Assembly: GCA_948567375.1 (NCBI GenBank)
Contig: OX419757.1
Span: 35,960,001 to 36,024,000 of the forward strand
Length of the DNA: 64,000 nt
Origin: Lunularia cruciata
Lineage: Eukaryota; Streptophyta; Marchantiopsida; Lunulariales; Lunulariaceae
Reading direction: 5' to 3'
Shown: positions 31,069 through 42,029 of the stretch, piece after piece
Layout: each line of letters opens with the position of its first letter
Numbering within the stretch: the stretch's first letter is position 1
Notes under the pieces: generated by a model
The model's input: the letters and a program-made list of their open reading frames with translations, nothing else
Databases searched by the model: none
What the model was told of the DNA's origin: nothing
Program-made: the position numbers and the translations under genes

Positions 31069-32340
31069 GGTGCAAGAGTGCACATGCTCAGGTAGAGAAG
31101 AGTGAGAGTATTCTAGCTCTAGTGAGGGCTTGTGTGGCTTATCTTGAACCAAGACTTCATACTATTGCTCGCTAGAATACCCATAGTGAGATACAGACCC
31201 AAACCAATGCTACCCTTGTGATAGATGAGACCCATGTGTTACCCTGCAATGTTATGACTCAAGACACTCTCCCATTCCTTACCTCATAGTGTAGAGACTC
31301 AAGGGACTCAAAGTGAGTTTAGAGAGAGGCTTTGTCTATCAAGAGAGTATATTCTATGCATTCTCTTCCCAAGCTTCTTGCGGTAGAAGATTATTGTTAT
31401 GGATGTTATTTGTTTGGCATCATTATGGCTTTGTGGTGCTATCAGTTTCTATGTATGGGATAGTGGGATGACCAAGCATGGTTGGTGTGCTCATACACAA
31501 TTGGGGCCTATAGGGTGGGTAACACATCTTGGTGTTAGTCATTTCATCCATTCTATTTGCTACACTTTGAGGTTATCTTGTAGATAGATCTACTCCGGAT
31601 GGAGTGGAGTGGTTGCTATAGAGCATGTAGTAATGGTTGGAACTCCTCAAGGGAGTTCACATCGGGTCTTGCCTCATGGCCTGCTTGTTTTCTATAAATA
31701 TCCAATGAGATTTTGAGTTAAGAGGAATTCATTAGGTTTATCTCTTCAAGATCTTTTGATCCTAGATAGTTATGCACTCTCTTATTACAAGAACCATCCA
31801 CATGATGCTATCCACCTTCCTGCTTCCGTCCCTATAGGATAGAGAGAGCATCATAAAATTGCTCATTTGACCCTTTGATGAGGGCTTTGGACAGATTTGT
31901 CCATGATTATAGGCCTACTATTAGTTGGGCAAAAGAAGAGTGGACATTATGCAGACTAAGTGCTTATAGTAGTGAACCATATTCTCTTCTTGCTAGTGGT
32001 ATCAGGCAAAGAGACTTGGGTGAGAGTGAGTGACCCCTTTGGTGGTCATTGAGTCCATTTAGGATTCAACGCCACATATACAATCGTAGACTTGAGGATG
32101 CAATAAGAGCACTTAGACACCATGTTGCATCTCCCTCTTCTTCTTCACTCCTTCTCCTCTACTATGTAATAGGCTTTATTGGCTCCATATTTATATACAT
32201 ATGGTGTACATTTATACTCAATAATACACATCTTATGTCCATCTCATTTTCTCATTTGGGTTTTTCATTTCTCCTTGTCTAACCCTCTCATATTTATTTT
32301 CTTGTGTTTTGTATCACTTATACCTTGTGCATCAAACTGG
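31069..32340 (+). other. Unassigned, possibly former coding sequence
   Basis: Short plus-strand frames (for example 31399-31587, and PFRIQRHIYNRRLEDAIRAL near 32050-32110) have amino-acid-like composition but no family I recognise. They may be debris of another element. No function is proposed. Confidence 0.35.
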
Positions 32341-32348
32341 GTGTCACT

Positions 32349-32570
32349 TGGCACCTATGTGTGCCACCCCATTGCACGTCACCCTTAACAAAATTCTTCA
32401 AACTTGGTGGACCTTAGCTGCTTTAGGCACCTATGTGCGCCATCGAGCATCTACCCTATTATCGATCTGCATCTTTGAGTGCCTATGCGTGCCATTGGGC
32501 ATTAACCCTATCAATAATCTATGTCACCTAGTGCCTACATGTGCCATCAAGTGTTGCCCAAAACCCAACC
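32349..32570 (+). repeat. Degenerate ~52-bp tandem repeat
   Basis: Three or four units share ggcacctatgtg(t/c)gccat followed by cga/ggg-gcat-taccctat. They begin near 32351, 32426, 32478 and 32530; the first interval is longer. The words resemble those of the 15.6-15.85 kb array. Confidence 0.6.
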
Positions 32571-32831
32571 TGTGCCATTTGCCATTGGTGCAAACTTGAC
32601 AAAGTGCAGCAACAAGCGGCAACTAGCACCAACGAGCAACAATCAACCAATTAGAGACATAGAAATAGAGTCTTAATCAAGTTTCTTAAACTCATCTTTA
32701 TTATAATCATACTAAGGTTACATTTTGGTTTCCTATTCACTATCACTAGAGTATGATTGATTTGGAGTAGGATGCTTAACTTGAGTGAGCACTTTGAAAT
32801 ATTTTTTTATTTCATGGGGAGATTTTCTTGC

Positions 32832-33082
32832 CTAAAGGAGAATCATTTTGATTTCATGAGTGCGCTTTAACTCTAAACTCTTCTCCTTGAATTGGTGTTT
32901 GTTTGCCCTAGCTTTCCTTTTATCTGCACTCAATTTATTCTCAATTTCAACTTTCATCTTCTCTATCTCTAAACTAACATGCTTGGTCTCCATTTTCATC
33001 ATTTTTTTCTCTCTATTGCTCATGTTGATGGCTTCTAGTTCAGCTAGTTGTAACCTATCCTTGGATTCTATAGTATCTGCAT
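32832..33082 (-). pseudogene. Coiled-coil C-terminal fragment of unknown protein
   Basis: The minus-strand frame is strongly charged with heptad-like spacing (LAELEAINMSNREKKMMKME, then KMKVEIENKLSADKRKARA). It abuts the 3' LTR at 33083. The protein at 42030-42960 points the same way on the other side of the element, ends in a basic KRRK cluster, and lacks a C-terminus. The two may be one gene split by the element. The C-terminal coiled coil after a DNA-binding region is common in transposon-derived ORF1 proteins; identity is unknown. Confidence 0.45.
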
Positions 33083-33187
33083 TGTCGTGCGTATATACAT
33101 TGCTACATAACATACATTGTTATCAACATCATACACTATAGAAGCACAACTCACACATAAGTCATACATAAACTCTAAAGTGCCACA
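33083..33187 (-). repeat. 105-bp 3' LTR
   Basis: On the minus strand TGTGGCACTTTAGAG to CGCACGACA, 105 bp, the same length as the three copies at 27131, 28014 and 28548. Preceded on the minus strand by aggaaggcaat. Confidence 0.82.
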
Positions 33188-33361
33188 ATTGCCTTCCTAG
33201 CTAGCAGTTAGGTCCCTCTTACTCCAAATAGCCATCTACTCCAAGTATATGGTCTATCCTATGATGGGCAAAGATCAAGAGGCCGGGTGCTATGGAGCCC
33301 CATTGTTAGTCACCTATCTGCAATCTATACAATATAAATAATGAACTAGCTATAGGTCAAG

Positions 33362-33496
33362 TAATCTAGGACATAACCATTGTTTGTGAGGAACCACAGT
33401 GAGTGGAGGAGTCATTCATACCATATGCCATCCTTTCAAACAACTATCACACACTAATATAGTAGCAGCTTCACCAGAAGAGCCACATAACATACA
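33362..33496 (-). pseudogene. PHD-finger-like domain at the integrase C-terminus
   Basis: The minus-strand frame gives CMLCGSSGEAATILVCDSC, then LKGWH: Cys-x2-Cys-x11-Cys-x2-Cys-x4-His, the first five ligands of a Cys4-His-Cys3 PHD finger. A stop codon stands where the sixth ligand (His-x2-Cys) is expected. In the same frame a TPPL stretch, typical of PHD fingers, and W-L-C-P-R-L follow (W-x-C-x2-C with the last Cys lost). PHD fingers read histone H3 tails. Here it takes the place occupied by a chromodomain in chromoviruses. The sister copy at 27690 keeps a damaged version. Confidence 0.72.
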
Positions 33497-35030
33497 CCTC
33501 AAGCCTACATGTACAAGTGCCAAGCTTGGGTCCATAATACCATCAATGTTTGGGAGATGGCATGGCCCACAATTGCGCACATGATCCTTCCAAACAACAC
33601 CATCATGTTTTTCTAACATAAGGACTCGAGATGGCAAAACCTCATGCACTCTCAAGATAGTGCGGCCTGTCGAAACATCAAGTGTCATTGGTGATGTTTG
33701 CTGTAGATATACATAGTCACCTAGATGAAATTGACGGATCAAGGGTCTATAATCTCCTCCTCAAATAGTAGCATAATGTAAGGTATCCCTAAGTTGAGAA
33801 ATTGCCAAGTTCTCAAAGGCCATTGGCATCACTCTCTGAAAGATCTCTACCCGTTGAGAACATGTGCTCACCCATATATCTAGATCATCCAAGTCCAAGA
33901 CTATAGTAGCATCTTGACAAATGGCTGCAAGTAAATCTGGATCTTGTCCATAGAGTAGAAAATAAGGAGAGAAGGATGCCAAGGAGGCTTGCCAGCTGAA
34001 TCGATAGCCCATGGCCAACCAAGGTAATTGGAGATCCCAATCTCCCAAGTGGCCTCTCTACAAACCATAATTTCGTAATCCTCTCTTCATTGTTTGAACC
34101 ACTCTCTCTGCTAAGCAATCTGCATCAAGGTAATCTTGGGATGTAGTATGATGATCAACCAAAGCCTTGTCAAACAAGACTTGAAAATCCCCCAAGAACT
34201 CTATACCTTGATCAGTCAAAACCTCAACTGGTGCACCAAAATGACTAAGAACTTGATCTAAGAATGAGTAAGTTGTCCCTTCACTAGACTTGTCAGGAAG
34301 TGCCACCAACTCAATCCACTTGGAGAAGTGTTCCACCATCACCAAAACATATTGATGATGTCTCACAATCAGCGGTAAAGGTCCAACAAAGTCCAAACTC
34401 CAACAGTAACCCAATCCCATGATAGGTATTGGGTGTTACTGTGGCGTAGGAGCATTGAATGATGCTCTAACGCGGTCAAAAACCACACATTTGGCAACAA
34501 ACTGTTGTACCTTGGTCTGCATACCACGCCACCAATAATGACTCTGGAGTAAGCTATATGTATGCTTGACTCAAAAATGTCCTAACTCCTCATGAGCATG
34601 ACGGACCCTATAGTCTCTAAGATGGAAGTGGTACCACTCTCACTCTACTATCCTCTCGTACACACAAAAGGTGTCTACCCTCCAATTTGAACCGCTTGGC
34701 TTGCTGAAGGACATGGGCTCTCTCCTTGGCCCCAATTGTGCCACCCACAACACTAGTGCAAAGATATTCCAGCACTAAGACATCACCATGAATGTCCCGT
34801 TGAACTATACCAATATCTTCACTCTCTAGATCTGTGACCTCAATAACTCCTCCTGTATGCACTGAGAGAGATACCACCAAAGCCTTAGAAAATATACACA
34901 AAAAGGCCAATGCATGCCAACCTGGCACCATCTCCTCATCTATCTCACCATGCCAACATGCTCCGGTCTGATCTTGTTGGCTGGGACATGGGTTTCTACT
35001 CAACCCATTTGCATCACGGTTCACCACTCC
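33497..35030 (-). pseudogene. Integrase of the methyltransferase-bearing element
   Basis: The best kept piece is 34058-34420: WSLDFVGPLP with the first Asp near 34385-34405, LTDQGIEFLGDF with the second Asp near 34195-34230, and AERVVQ with the catalytic Glu near 34085-34105. Upstream (34430-35030) is the tether and zinc-binding region. Downstream 33761-34048 and 33500-33742 carry LYGQDPDLLAAI and FHLGDYVYLQQ, the C-terminal domain that usually binds DNA. An HVRNCGPCHLPNIDG segment leads into the PHD-like finger. Stops and frameshifts separate the parts. Confidence 0.85.
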
Positions 35031-35079
35031 AAGTCTATAAACAACTATGAAATTGAACTCATGTAAAATTGGAGCCCAT

Positions 35080-36440
35080 CATGCAAGCTTCCTTGAAAGC
35101 TTGTTGGACTCCATCAACCACTTCAGTGGTTGATGATCAATGATGAGAGTGAAGAGGTTACCAAATAGGTAACATTGAAAATGTGCTACTGCCCAAACCG
35201 CTGCCAAGCGATCTCCCTCATATGAACTATACTTCACATCTGATGAATTGTTGGAGCAACTAGCATAGGGCACCACAAACTCTTTCCCCTCATCATTATG
35301 CTGGATGAGCACCGCTCCAAGCCCCAACATACTCCAATTAGTATGAATCTGAAATGGTTGTCCTCTGATCGGTCTCCTCAAAATAGGAGCTGATGTCAAC
35401 CTCTCCTTGAGCTCTACAAAAGCTCTCTCTTGCTCATCTCCCCAACACCACTCATGTGTAAGCTTGGTCAGCTTTATCAAGGCCTTGGCAATGGCACTAA
35501 ATCTCCTAATATAGTGGTGATAGAAGTTTGCCAACCCAAGGAATGCTTGCACTCTGCTCACATCCGTAGGCCAAGGAATACATGCAATAGCCTCCACCTT
35601 GGTATGCTGAACACCAAGTCCTCCAGGGTAGATAGTGTGACCCAAATACTCAACCTACTTATGGAAGAACCTACACTTCCCAAGATGTAATTTGAGTCCA
35701 TGAGATCTTAACCTCTCAAACACCTCCAACAATTGTCTTTCATGCTCCTCCACACTAGTGTTATAGACCAAAATGTCATCAATATAGCACTGAGCAAAAT
35801 CCAACCCAGCTAGGATCCTATCCATACCCTTTAGAACTCAACAAGAGCATTCTTTAACCCAAATGGTAAGAACTTCCACTAATATAACACATCCTTACCG
35901 TGAGGATCAATAGCCCAAAATGATGTTTTGGACTTATCCTCTTCCCTGATTGGCAATTGATGATATCGCACTCAAAGATCTAAAGTACTGAAGACCTTTG
36001 CATGCCCAATTTCATCAAGAATCTCCTCCAATGTAGGCATGACATACCGATCAGCCTTGGTCTGTTGGTTAATAGGACGGTAATCTGTACACATCCGCCT
36101 ATTTGTGTAGTTGCCATGCATATCCTTCTTGGCTAGCATCATTGCCGCTGATGCATACTCTCCATGTGAAATCTCCACCAAACCAGCCTCAAAAAGGTCA
36201 CTACTCTAGCTCAATGTCCTCTCCATATCATTATATCAATAAGGACATTGGAAAACTAGTGTATCACTAGTCAACTTAATCCGTATACCAGGTCCCTTTA
36301 AAGCACCCAAATCCTTCATACTAAAGGCAAAACAACTCGATAGCTCCTCAAGAACCTCCAAACCATGCGTCTTTCCTCTCCAGTAAGCTTGGGTCCAAGA
36401 TCTAGTTCCCAGGTATCCTCTATAATTGTCATAGGAGTGG
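35080..36440 (-). pseudogene. Reverse transcriptase and RNase H of the methyltransferase-bearing element
   Basis: The N-terminal part starts near 36430 (TWELDLGPKLTGEERRM). KKDMHGNYTNRRMCTDYRPIN lies at 36075-36140 and KVFSTLDL ends at 35972, with the first catalytic Asp. FLPFGLKNA lies near 35850-35880, and YIDD at 35775-35786 keeps both catalytic Asp residues. Connection and RNase H follow in one long frame (35079-35645): VQAFLGLANFYHHYIRRFSA, then YEGDRLAAVWAVAHFQCYLF and LIIDHQPLKWLM. RNase H may lack its first Asp (HTNWSMLGLGAVL where T-D-A-S is usual). Several stops occur in the first half. Confidence 0.9.
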
Positions 36441-36779
36441 AAGACATACTAACTTGCTGCTACACTGGGCCCTTGGGAGCAATAGTGTCATGCCCCCAAC
36501 CACTAGAGGTCCCAACCTCTATTTGAAAAACTCCCTCCACTTTGGCTGCAAGCTCCACACGTCCTCAAGATGCATCTCAAGTGGACCAAGAGTGTGATCC
36601 AAGTAGCCCACGCTCACCTGGATGGACTTTAAGTAGGCCACTCTCCCTAGTAGCTATTGGTTGTGTCCCAAGAATACCATGTCCACTAGGTCCATCATCC
36701 CTAATATGTGCCTGAATCGTCTTGATTGGCACAGGACTACCAATTGTCTGAGTGGTGATGCCTATCAAGCGCATCCTAC

Positions 36780-37755
36780 ATAGCTCTGCCAAGCCAAGGC
36801 TCATAATCCAAGTCAAATAGTTTAGATCCATAACATGACCTAACAATTGACGCCTAGATACCTCTAACATTGCTGGAACAAAGGTAATGTTGGTGCAAAA
36901 ACTCATCATCCGCTCTCTCTCATCGGTGTTGGGCTCCACCAACTGCTATAACTATGAGTCCCAAACAAGTCCAGTTCCTCCCTCTCAAATACATGAGAGC
37001 CAGGGAAACTCATGAGTGTGGGGAATGCAACTCTAGGCTGTCCAACTAGGTTCACCACTGCCATAGGTGACCTATAAGCCACTATCATTATCTAAGATTG
37101 ACGCCCAACATCCAAGATATCATCAACCAAGATGTGGTCAAGTTGCTAAATCCCATCATAAGCATGTTGTAAAACCTCTCTAGGTAAGAGGTTCATCCAC
37201 CAAAGACAAAGACAATGAGCCTGTGATCCCATTTTGGCTGCATCTAACAATACAGTACGTTCCATCCAAGAATGGACCTTATGTGTACTTGCCACCACTT
37301 TGGTGCAAGAATCACCCATCAAAGGAACTTTCTCCAGGTAAGCTGGAGAAACGGACTAATGAACAAAGAGATGTCATAATATCCATAACATCTCCCAAAA
37401 TACATTAGAACAAGGATCTTGAAGATCCAAACCTCGGCCAGCACGTGTATGTCCCTAACATGGCCATCTAAAAATCACCAAGTGAATAAGCCCATGTCTC
37501 TCCAAATCATGCGCACCCAGTAAGGAAGTGTCTACTAGTAGGACCTTCTGGTAACCTCTGACTGTTGCCATTGGTAATTACTCCGGATACTAATAGGCCA
37601 AGTGTGCCACATGATGTAGAGAGACTCACCTAGCAATCTCATCTCTCTCTACATACAAGTACCTTTGTACTCGTATACTCATCTATAATACCGCAACTAG
37701 TTTGGTGTTAATCCCACCAAATAACTCCAATAGACATATCCCCTCTACTAGATGC
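36780..37755 (-). pseudogene. C5-cytosine DNA methyltransferase domain inside a gypsy polyprotein
   Basis: On the minus strand, in a single frame from 37755 to 36945, conserved C5-methyltransferase motifs appear in order. Motif I, the S-adenosylmethionine site, is LLELFGGINTKL (37698-37733). Motif IV with the catalytic Cys reads WPC then a stop where Gln is expected (PCQ), Cys codon at 37458-37460, followed by GHTRAGRGL. Motif VI is LEKVPLMGDS, ENV changed to EKV (37326-37334). A motif-VIII-like AHCLCLWW lies at 37197-37217. After a frameshift near 36940 the last motifs follow: DERERMMSF near 36900-36930 and a SRRQLLGHVMDLN stretch near 36830-36870. Normal action is transfer of a methyl group to cytosine C5. 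At least seven stops make this copy inactive. Confidence 0.82.
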
Positions 37756-37855
37756 TGCCAAGCAATGAGTGTGGTATCCAGAGGTGTCAAAGTAATTGAC
37801 TCTAGAGGCTCATCCTCACACTCATCTCCTGATGGCACGAAGGCTCCTCTCCAAG

Positions 37856-38560
37856 CCTATTGCATCAGCTGATCTACATGTTGCTGCAATGCTTCCTCTG
37901 AACTCCACAGTGGAACATCCAAGGTGGATGGAACAATCCCACTTGTACTCCAAATCCAAGTGATCTCCTCTGGTACTAGAGTATCCTTTGCATGGGTATT
38001 CCCTTCCAACAAGTCACCAAGCCAAGTAACTACACCATTGAAAGCTAAAACTGATGTTGTTATGGTCTCAAAACGTAGTGAGCCAAGACTGCCAGTACTG
38101 AAGCAAATTGGTAGGTGACGTACTTGTCCCTCACTAGACTGCCAACCTGGTCTATAGGAGGTTGTCTCCTCCCAATAGTCAATGCTAAAACCCATGGAGT
38201 ATAACACCGCTCCCCCAACTAGCACATCATATGACTCAACTATTGTTGCAATAGCTTGAGCTCTCATCACCGAGCTATAAGTTGGATGACCAGGCTGAAC
38301 TTGGACAACAAGCTCCCCACGTATGATGTACTGTGTCAAACCACCACCTAGAGATGTCTAGATCTGAAATGGACACCTTTCCACATCAGTCTTCCATAAC
38401 TCTAGACCGACTACTGCAGTCTTTCCCAACATAAAGGGCTACGCACCAGAGTCTAACAAGACTCTCTGTGGTGTATAGACCTTCCTTGAAGGTCCCACCA
38501 AACAGAAAATCCCCTTTTGGTTATCCAATAGGACAACATTAGGTGTGAATCGTGCTATCT
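37856..38560 (-). pseudogene. Aspartic protease of the methyltransferase-bearing element
   Basis: VLLDSGA at 38442-38465 is the D-S-G-A active site, followed by a stop and PFMLGK. The long frame 37857-38339 continues with SYDVLVGGAVLYSMGFSID, the usual protease-end block with a hydrophobic flap region. It would cut the polyprotein. The region between its end and the methyltransferase is short (~100 codons). Confidence 0.75.
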
Positions 38561-38969
38561 CAAAGGCCGGTCTAGTTGGCAACTCCTCCAGTCTAGCTGC
38601 TACTGCCTGCCATAAACCACTGGTTGCTGAATGGATCCCATGTTCCTCAACCAAGTCAGCTCCACTACCAACCACCTCTACTCTAGTAGTAGGAACCACA
38701 TCATCCTTACTCTCATAAAGCGTGGCAGACAACCAAAACATTGGGGTTGGGTCAACTCCCAATGTAAACATATCATTGGTTGAAAACAAAGAGCACTGCA
38801 TGATGTTGGGAGCAGCTGCCCCCAACATCGTGTTGGACTCCATCTGTGTAGTAGCAAGTGGTTGACTAGTAGGTAGTCCATCATGCACTCCATCACCACC
38901 TACCACACTTGCACTAGGACGTCTAGGAGCCATGGATATCATCTGCAATGCCTCAAATAGCATGAAAGA

Positions 38970-40697
38970 ATGGGGAAGGCTGATCTATCTTCCAACCTCT
39001 CCTCTCTGTGGGTCCAACTCCATGGATGCTCCTCTATGCTTTGGAGCATGTACTGCACTCCTAGTCATTTTTGCAGATGCATCTACCTATGCTGCTCCAC
39101 ACATGGAGTCCAAAGCATCTCTATCACCAACATATGAGGTGGAAGCCTCAACACCCAAATCTGACCTCCTCTGAGCAATAGCCATACTAGCCAATCTTTG
39201 CTCCAACTGCTCAATCTGAGTACCCATAGTTGTATCAAAAGTAAGGGCAGGTATTGCACCTCTACTAGGTGTAGATCCTCTACCACCACCTCTATCACCT
39301 TGTCCTCCATGAATTTGAGCTCCTCTACTATCTGCCATAGTAGGCCTACCACTCCGTAACTCCGAGTGTAGGTCAAAACATCGGTCACTAGTGTGACCAA
39401 ATCTATGGCAATGCTCACACTGCCTTTATGCTAGCTGTGATGCACCAGAGGTATCAAGTCCGTTACCCTTAGTACACTCTCTCCTATGATGAGGTCCACC
39501 ATAAGTCCAACAAGCAACACTACCACTCACTGGTTGCTGCTGACCCAAAAATGAAGGTGAGGGTCTAATGCTAGTAGGCCTTCCACTCGCTCCATAGGAT
39601 CTGAGCTGTCCACCTTGTCCTCAAAAACCAATTGGGCATGATGCACTCTGCTACACTCTAGAAGAAGTAACAACTATGGATGAGGTCTCCCTACCAAATT
39701 CAGATGTCAACACACTCTCCTCCACCATATTGAGCTCAATATGCTCAACCAAACCAAAGACCATTGCCAAAGTGGGTGAAGTAGCCTGTAATAACATAGC
39801 ATCACAAACTCTCTATTGTAACTCCTTGTCCAATATCCCATACCAAAATTGGATTGCTTGGGCCTCAATAACTCCTTGAGTGAAACTGACCAGCCACCTC
39901 ATGTGAGTGTATGCCTCGCGTAGGCTTTTTCCAGCCTTTTGTTGGAACTCTTGCAAGCTCTTCAACTTGTCAGTCCCTACTCCCTGGTAGTTTTGCCTCA
40001 AACACTTGAAGAACTCCACCATGGGGTTAAACCCCGGTACCGCACCACCTCCTACATCAGTACCTCCACCCGTGGTAGCACTATCTCCATTTAGTGCACC
40101 TCCCTTAGCTCCATTAACACTACTCGAGCTAGAACTCATGGGTACAGCCAATCTACTCTTGGCAATGGAGCCTAAAGTGATAGAGATATAGTTCGGAGAC
40201 CAATATTGTCTCCATAACTCAATCTCCTCCAAATGAGCTCTCCAAAACTCATGATAGTCATCCATCAATGGACCCTCCAAGTGCTAAAACAACCCCTTCC
40301 ATGCCATGAAGGGCGTAAACAAAGTCAAGTTAGACATCTGTTGCAGATCATACCAACTATCAAACTCTTGGATAAAGTCATCCAACTCAATGGTACGCAC
40401 TATACCAGAGTAACGCCTAGGGCCTTTGGAGGTCCCATAAATCTTTTCCATGTCCTACAACAAAGGTGCAGACATGCCAAGTACACTCTCAATTGAATCA
40501 GCTCTTGTGTTGAACTCCAACTTAGAGTCAATCTCCTCCCTCATTGGGACCTGAGATACAAGTTGATACCGAGCACCACTTTGAGTAAACCCACTACATA
40601 CTGCAGGATTAATTCCTTTGGAATCTCCAAAGAACTTTGTTGCGACAAAGTAACCGCAATTATAACTGCCAATCAAAACCACAAAATCTGACCGCAA
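38970..40697 (-). pseudogene. Gag of the methyltransferase-bearing element
   Basis: The minus-strand reading runs from 40697 with few breaks. It has LDDFIQEFDSWYDL near 40350-40395 and the well kept frame 39813-40280 (FWRAHLEEIELWRQYWSPNY, FFKCLRQNYQGVGTDKLKSL). Two zinc knuckles follow, a damaged CWTYGGPHHRREC near 39470-39510 and a perfect CEHCHRFGHTSDRC at 39378-39419. A Gly/Arg-rich stretch (QGDRGGGRGSTPSRG) follows at 39245-39300, then IEQLEQRLASMAIAQ, likely a short coiled coil. It would form particles and bind RNA. Confidence 0.8.
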
Positions 40698-42020
40698 ACT
40701 GCAACCGCAACCGCAAGTACCCCACTAAGTGCCAACACCAACCAAGCACAACCAAGTGCCAACACCAACCAAGCACCACCAAGTGCCAAAACTAACGGAA
40801 CACTACCCACTAATGTAACTCTAACTGACACAACTACACTAGGGGCATGGGCGACTTGTAAGTTGCCATCACAACATGTATTCTCACGATCTGCAAGTCA
40901 TCACTTCTTGCCTCACCAAAGAGAAACAAAGATAGTCTGATTGGTCATCACTCCAGTCACACTAACAAGAGCACACCAAAGCACCAACGCTCAAAATTCA
41001 GGGCACCTCATACAAACACGGTGCACAAATAGGAAGCAGAGAATGGAGGGGGTCCAATCACAAGAATGCTAAACAAAAACCTTCATTCTCATAAATTCAC
41101 ATGGGACTGACTCTGCCACCATTTGACATTTGACATAATTGGAGTACCTATCTACTTCTTGAGCTACAAGGATCACCAAGGATAGGATCAATGTTCTTCT
41201 CGCCAAAATTTGATATAAATCCCTAAAAATGGCTGACCGCTAAATCCCTTACTAACTCTTCACTCAAACCAAATTGGAAAATGGGTTTCATTCAATCTTT
41301 AATTCATGAGGATTTGCTCCCAACTCCACCTTCAATTTCAATTTTTGAGCTCAACTTGCAACAAATTGGTTCTAAGCTCAAAATCATAGCTATAGCTTGA
41401 AAAATGTCTCTCCTTGGCTCCAAATTTTGCCAATGCTTCAGCACACACTCTCTCTTAGGGAAATCTGAACTACTTGATTGAGACACCACAATCCACCGAG
41501 CTTGGAGATACAACCAACACTCGTAGTTCATGCACCCAATTTCCCCTTAACTCACTTGTTTGATGTAATCAAATCGTTTACAACTCAAATCAGTCAAACT
41601 CAGATCAATACTTGATCTGATCCTCAACAACTTGCCAACAATAGGGCACTGATTACAATCAAGCCACACCCACTCTAGCTAAGAGATTTCAGGTGAAGCT
41701 CGCCATCTTTCTGTCAACTCTAGCCAGGAACTCAAAGGCTAAACATCAAAGAAGTGAGCTCTCTGGAGCTGCACTTCCAAGGTATACTCTTGATTTTGAC
41801 CTAGGTCACATACCAATGGTCCCATTGACGGCACACCTAACAGTGTGGATGGTGCAAGTGATAGTGGGCCCCACCATGAAGTCAGTACCCTAAACTCAAA
41901 ATTTGACCATCAGAAAGTAGTCTATGAGAAGCTACCAAAATGCTTCTAACTACTATCATTGGAACTCCATTGTCCAAGCAATCTAGATGCGACACTACAA
42001 ATGGCGTGACAACATTCAAC
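40698..42020 (-). other. Leader of the methyltransferase-bearing element
   Basis: Non-coding; parallels 22805-24900 of the mosaic element and 28119-28547 of the mini-element. A 5' LTR of the 105-bp type is not visible beyond 42020. Confidence 0.6.
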
Positions 42021-42029
42021 ATGGTAATT

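Larger units (their letters stand above)
33083..42020 (-). mobile_element. Ty3/gypsy element encoding a DNA methyltransferase and a PHD-like finger
   Basis: Read on the minus strand: leader (40700-42020), gag with two zinc knuckles (38970-40697), aspartic protease (37860-38560), C5-cytosine methyltransferase (36780-37755), reverse transcriptase and RNase H (35080-36440), integrase (33750-35030), PHD-like finger (33362-33496), short purine run and 105-bp 3' LTR (33083-33187). The 5' LTR is not recognisable and no target duplication was found. All domains are in the same direction and in polyprotein order, and the protease-RT-RNase H-integrase order defines Ty3/gypsy. Stops and frameshifts are frequent, so this copy is dead. 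Domain calls are from visible motifs; the assembly of one polyprotein is inference. Confidence 0.85.

Noticed and set aside
36780-37755. The methyltransferase-like stretch as a separate host gene captured between elements
   Set aside because: It has no introns, no start of its own, the same direction as its neighbours, and lies exactly between protease and reverse transcriptase with short linkers, so a polyprotein domain is the simpler reading.
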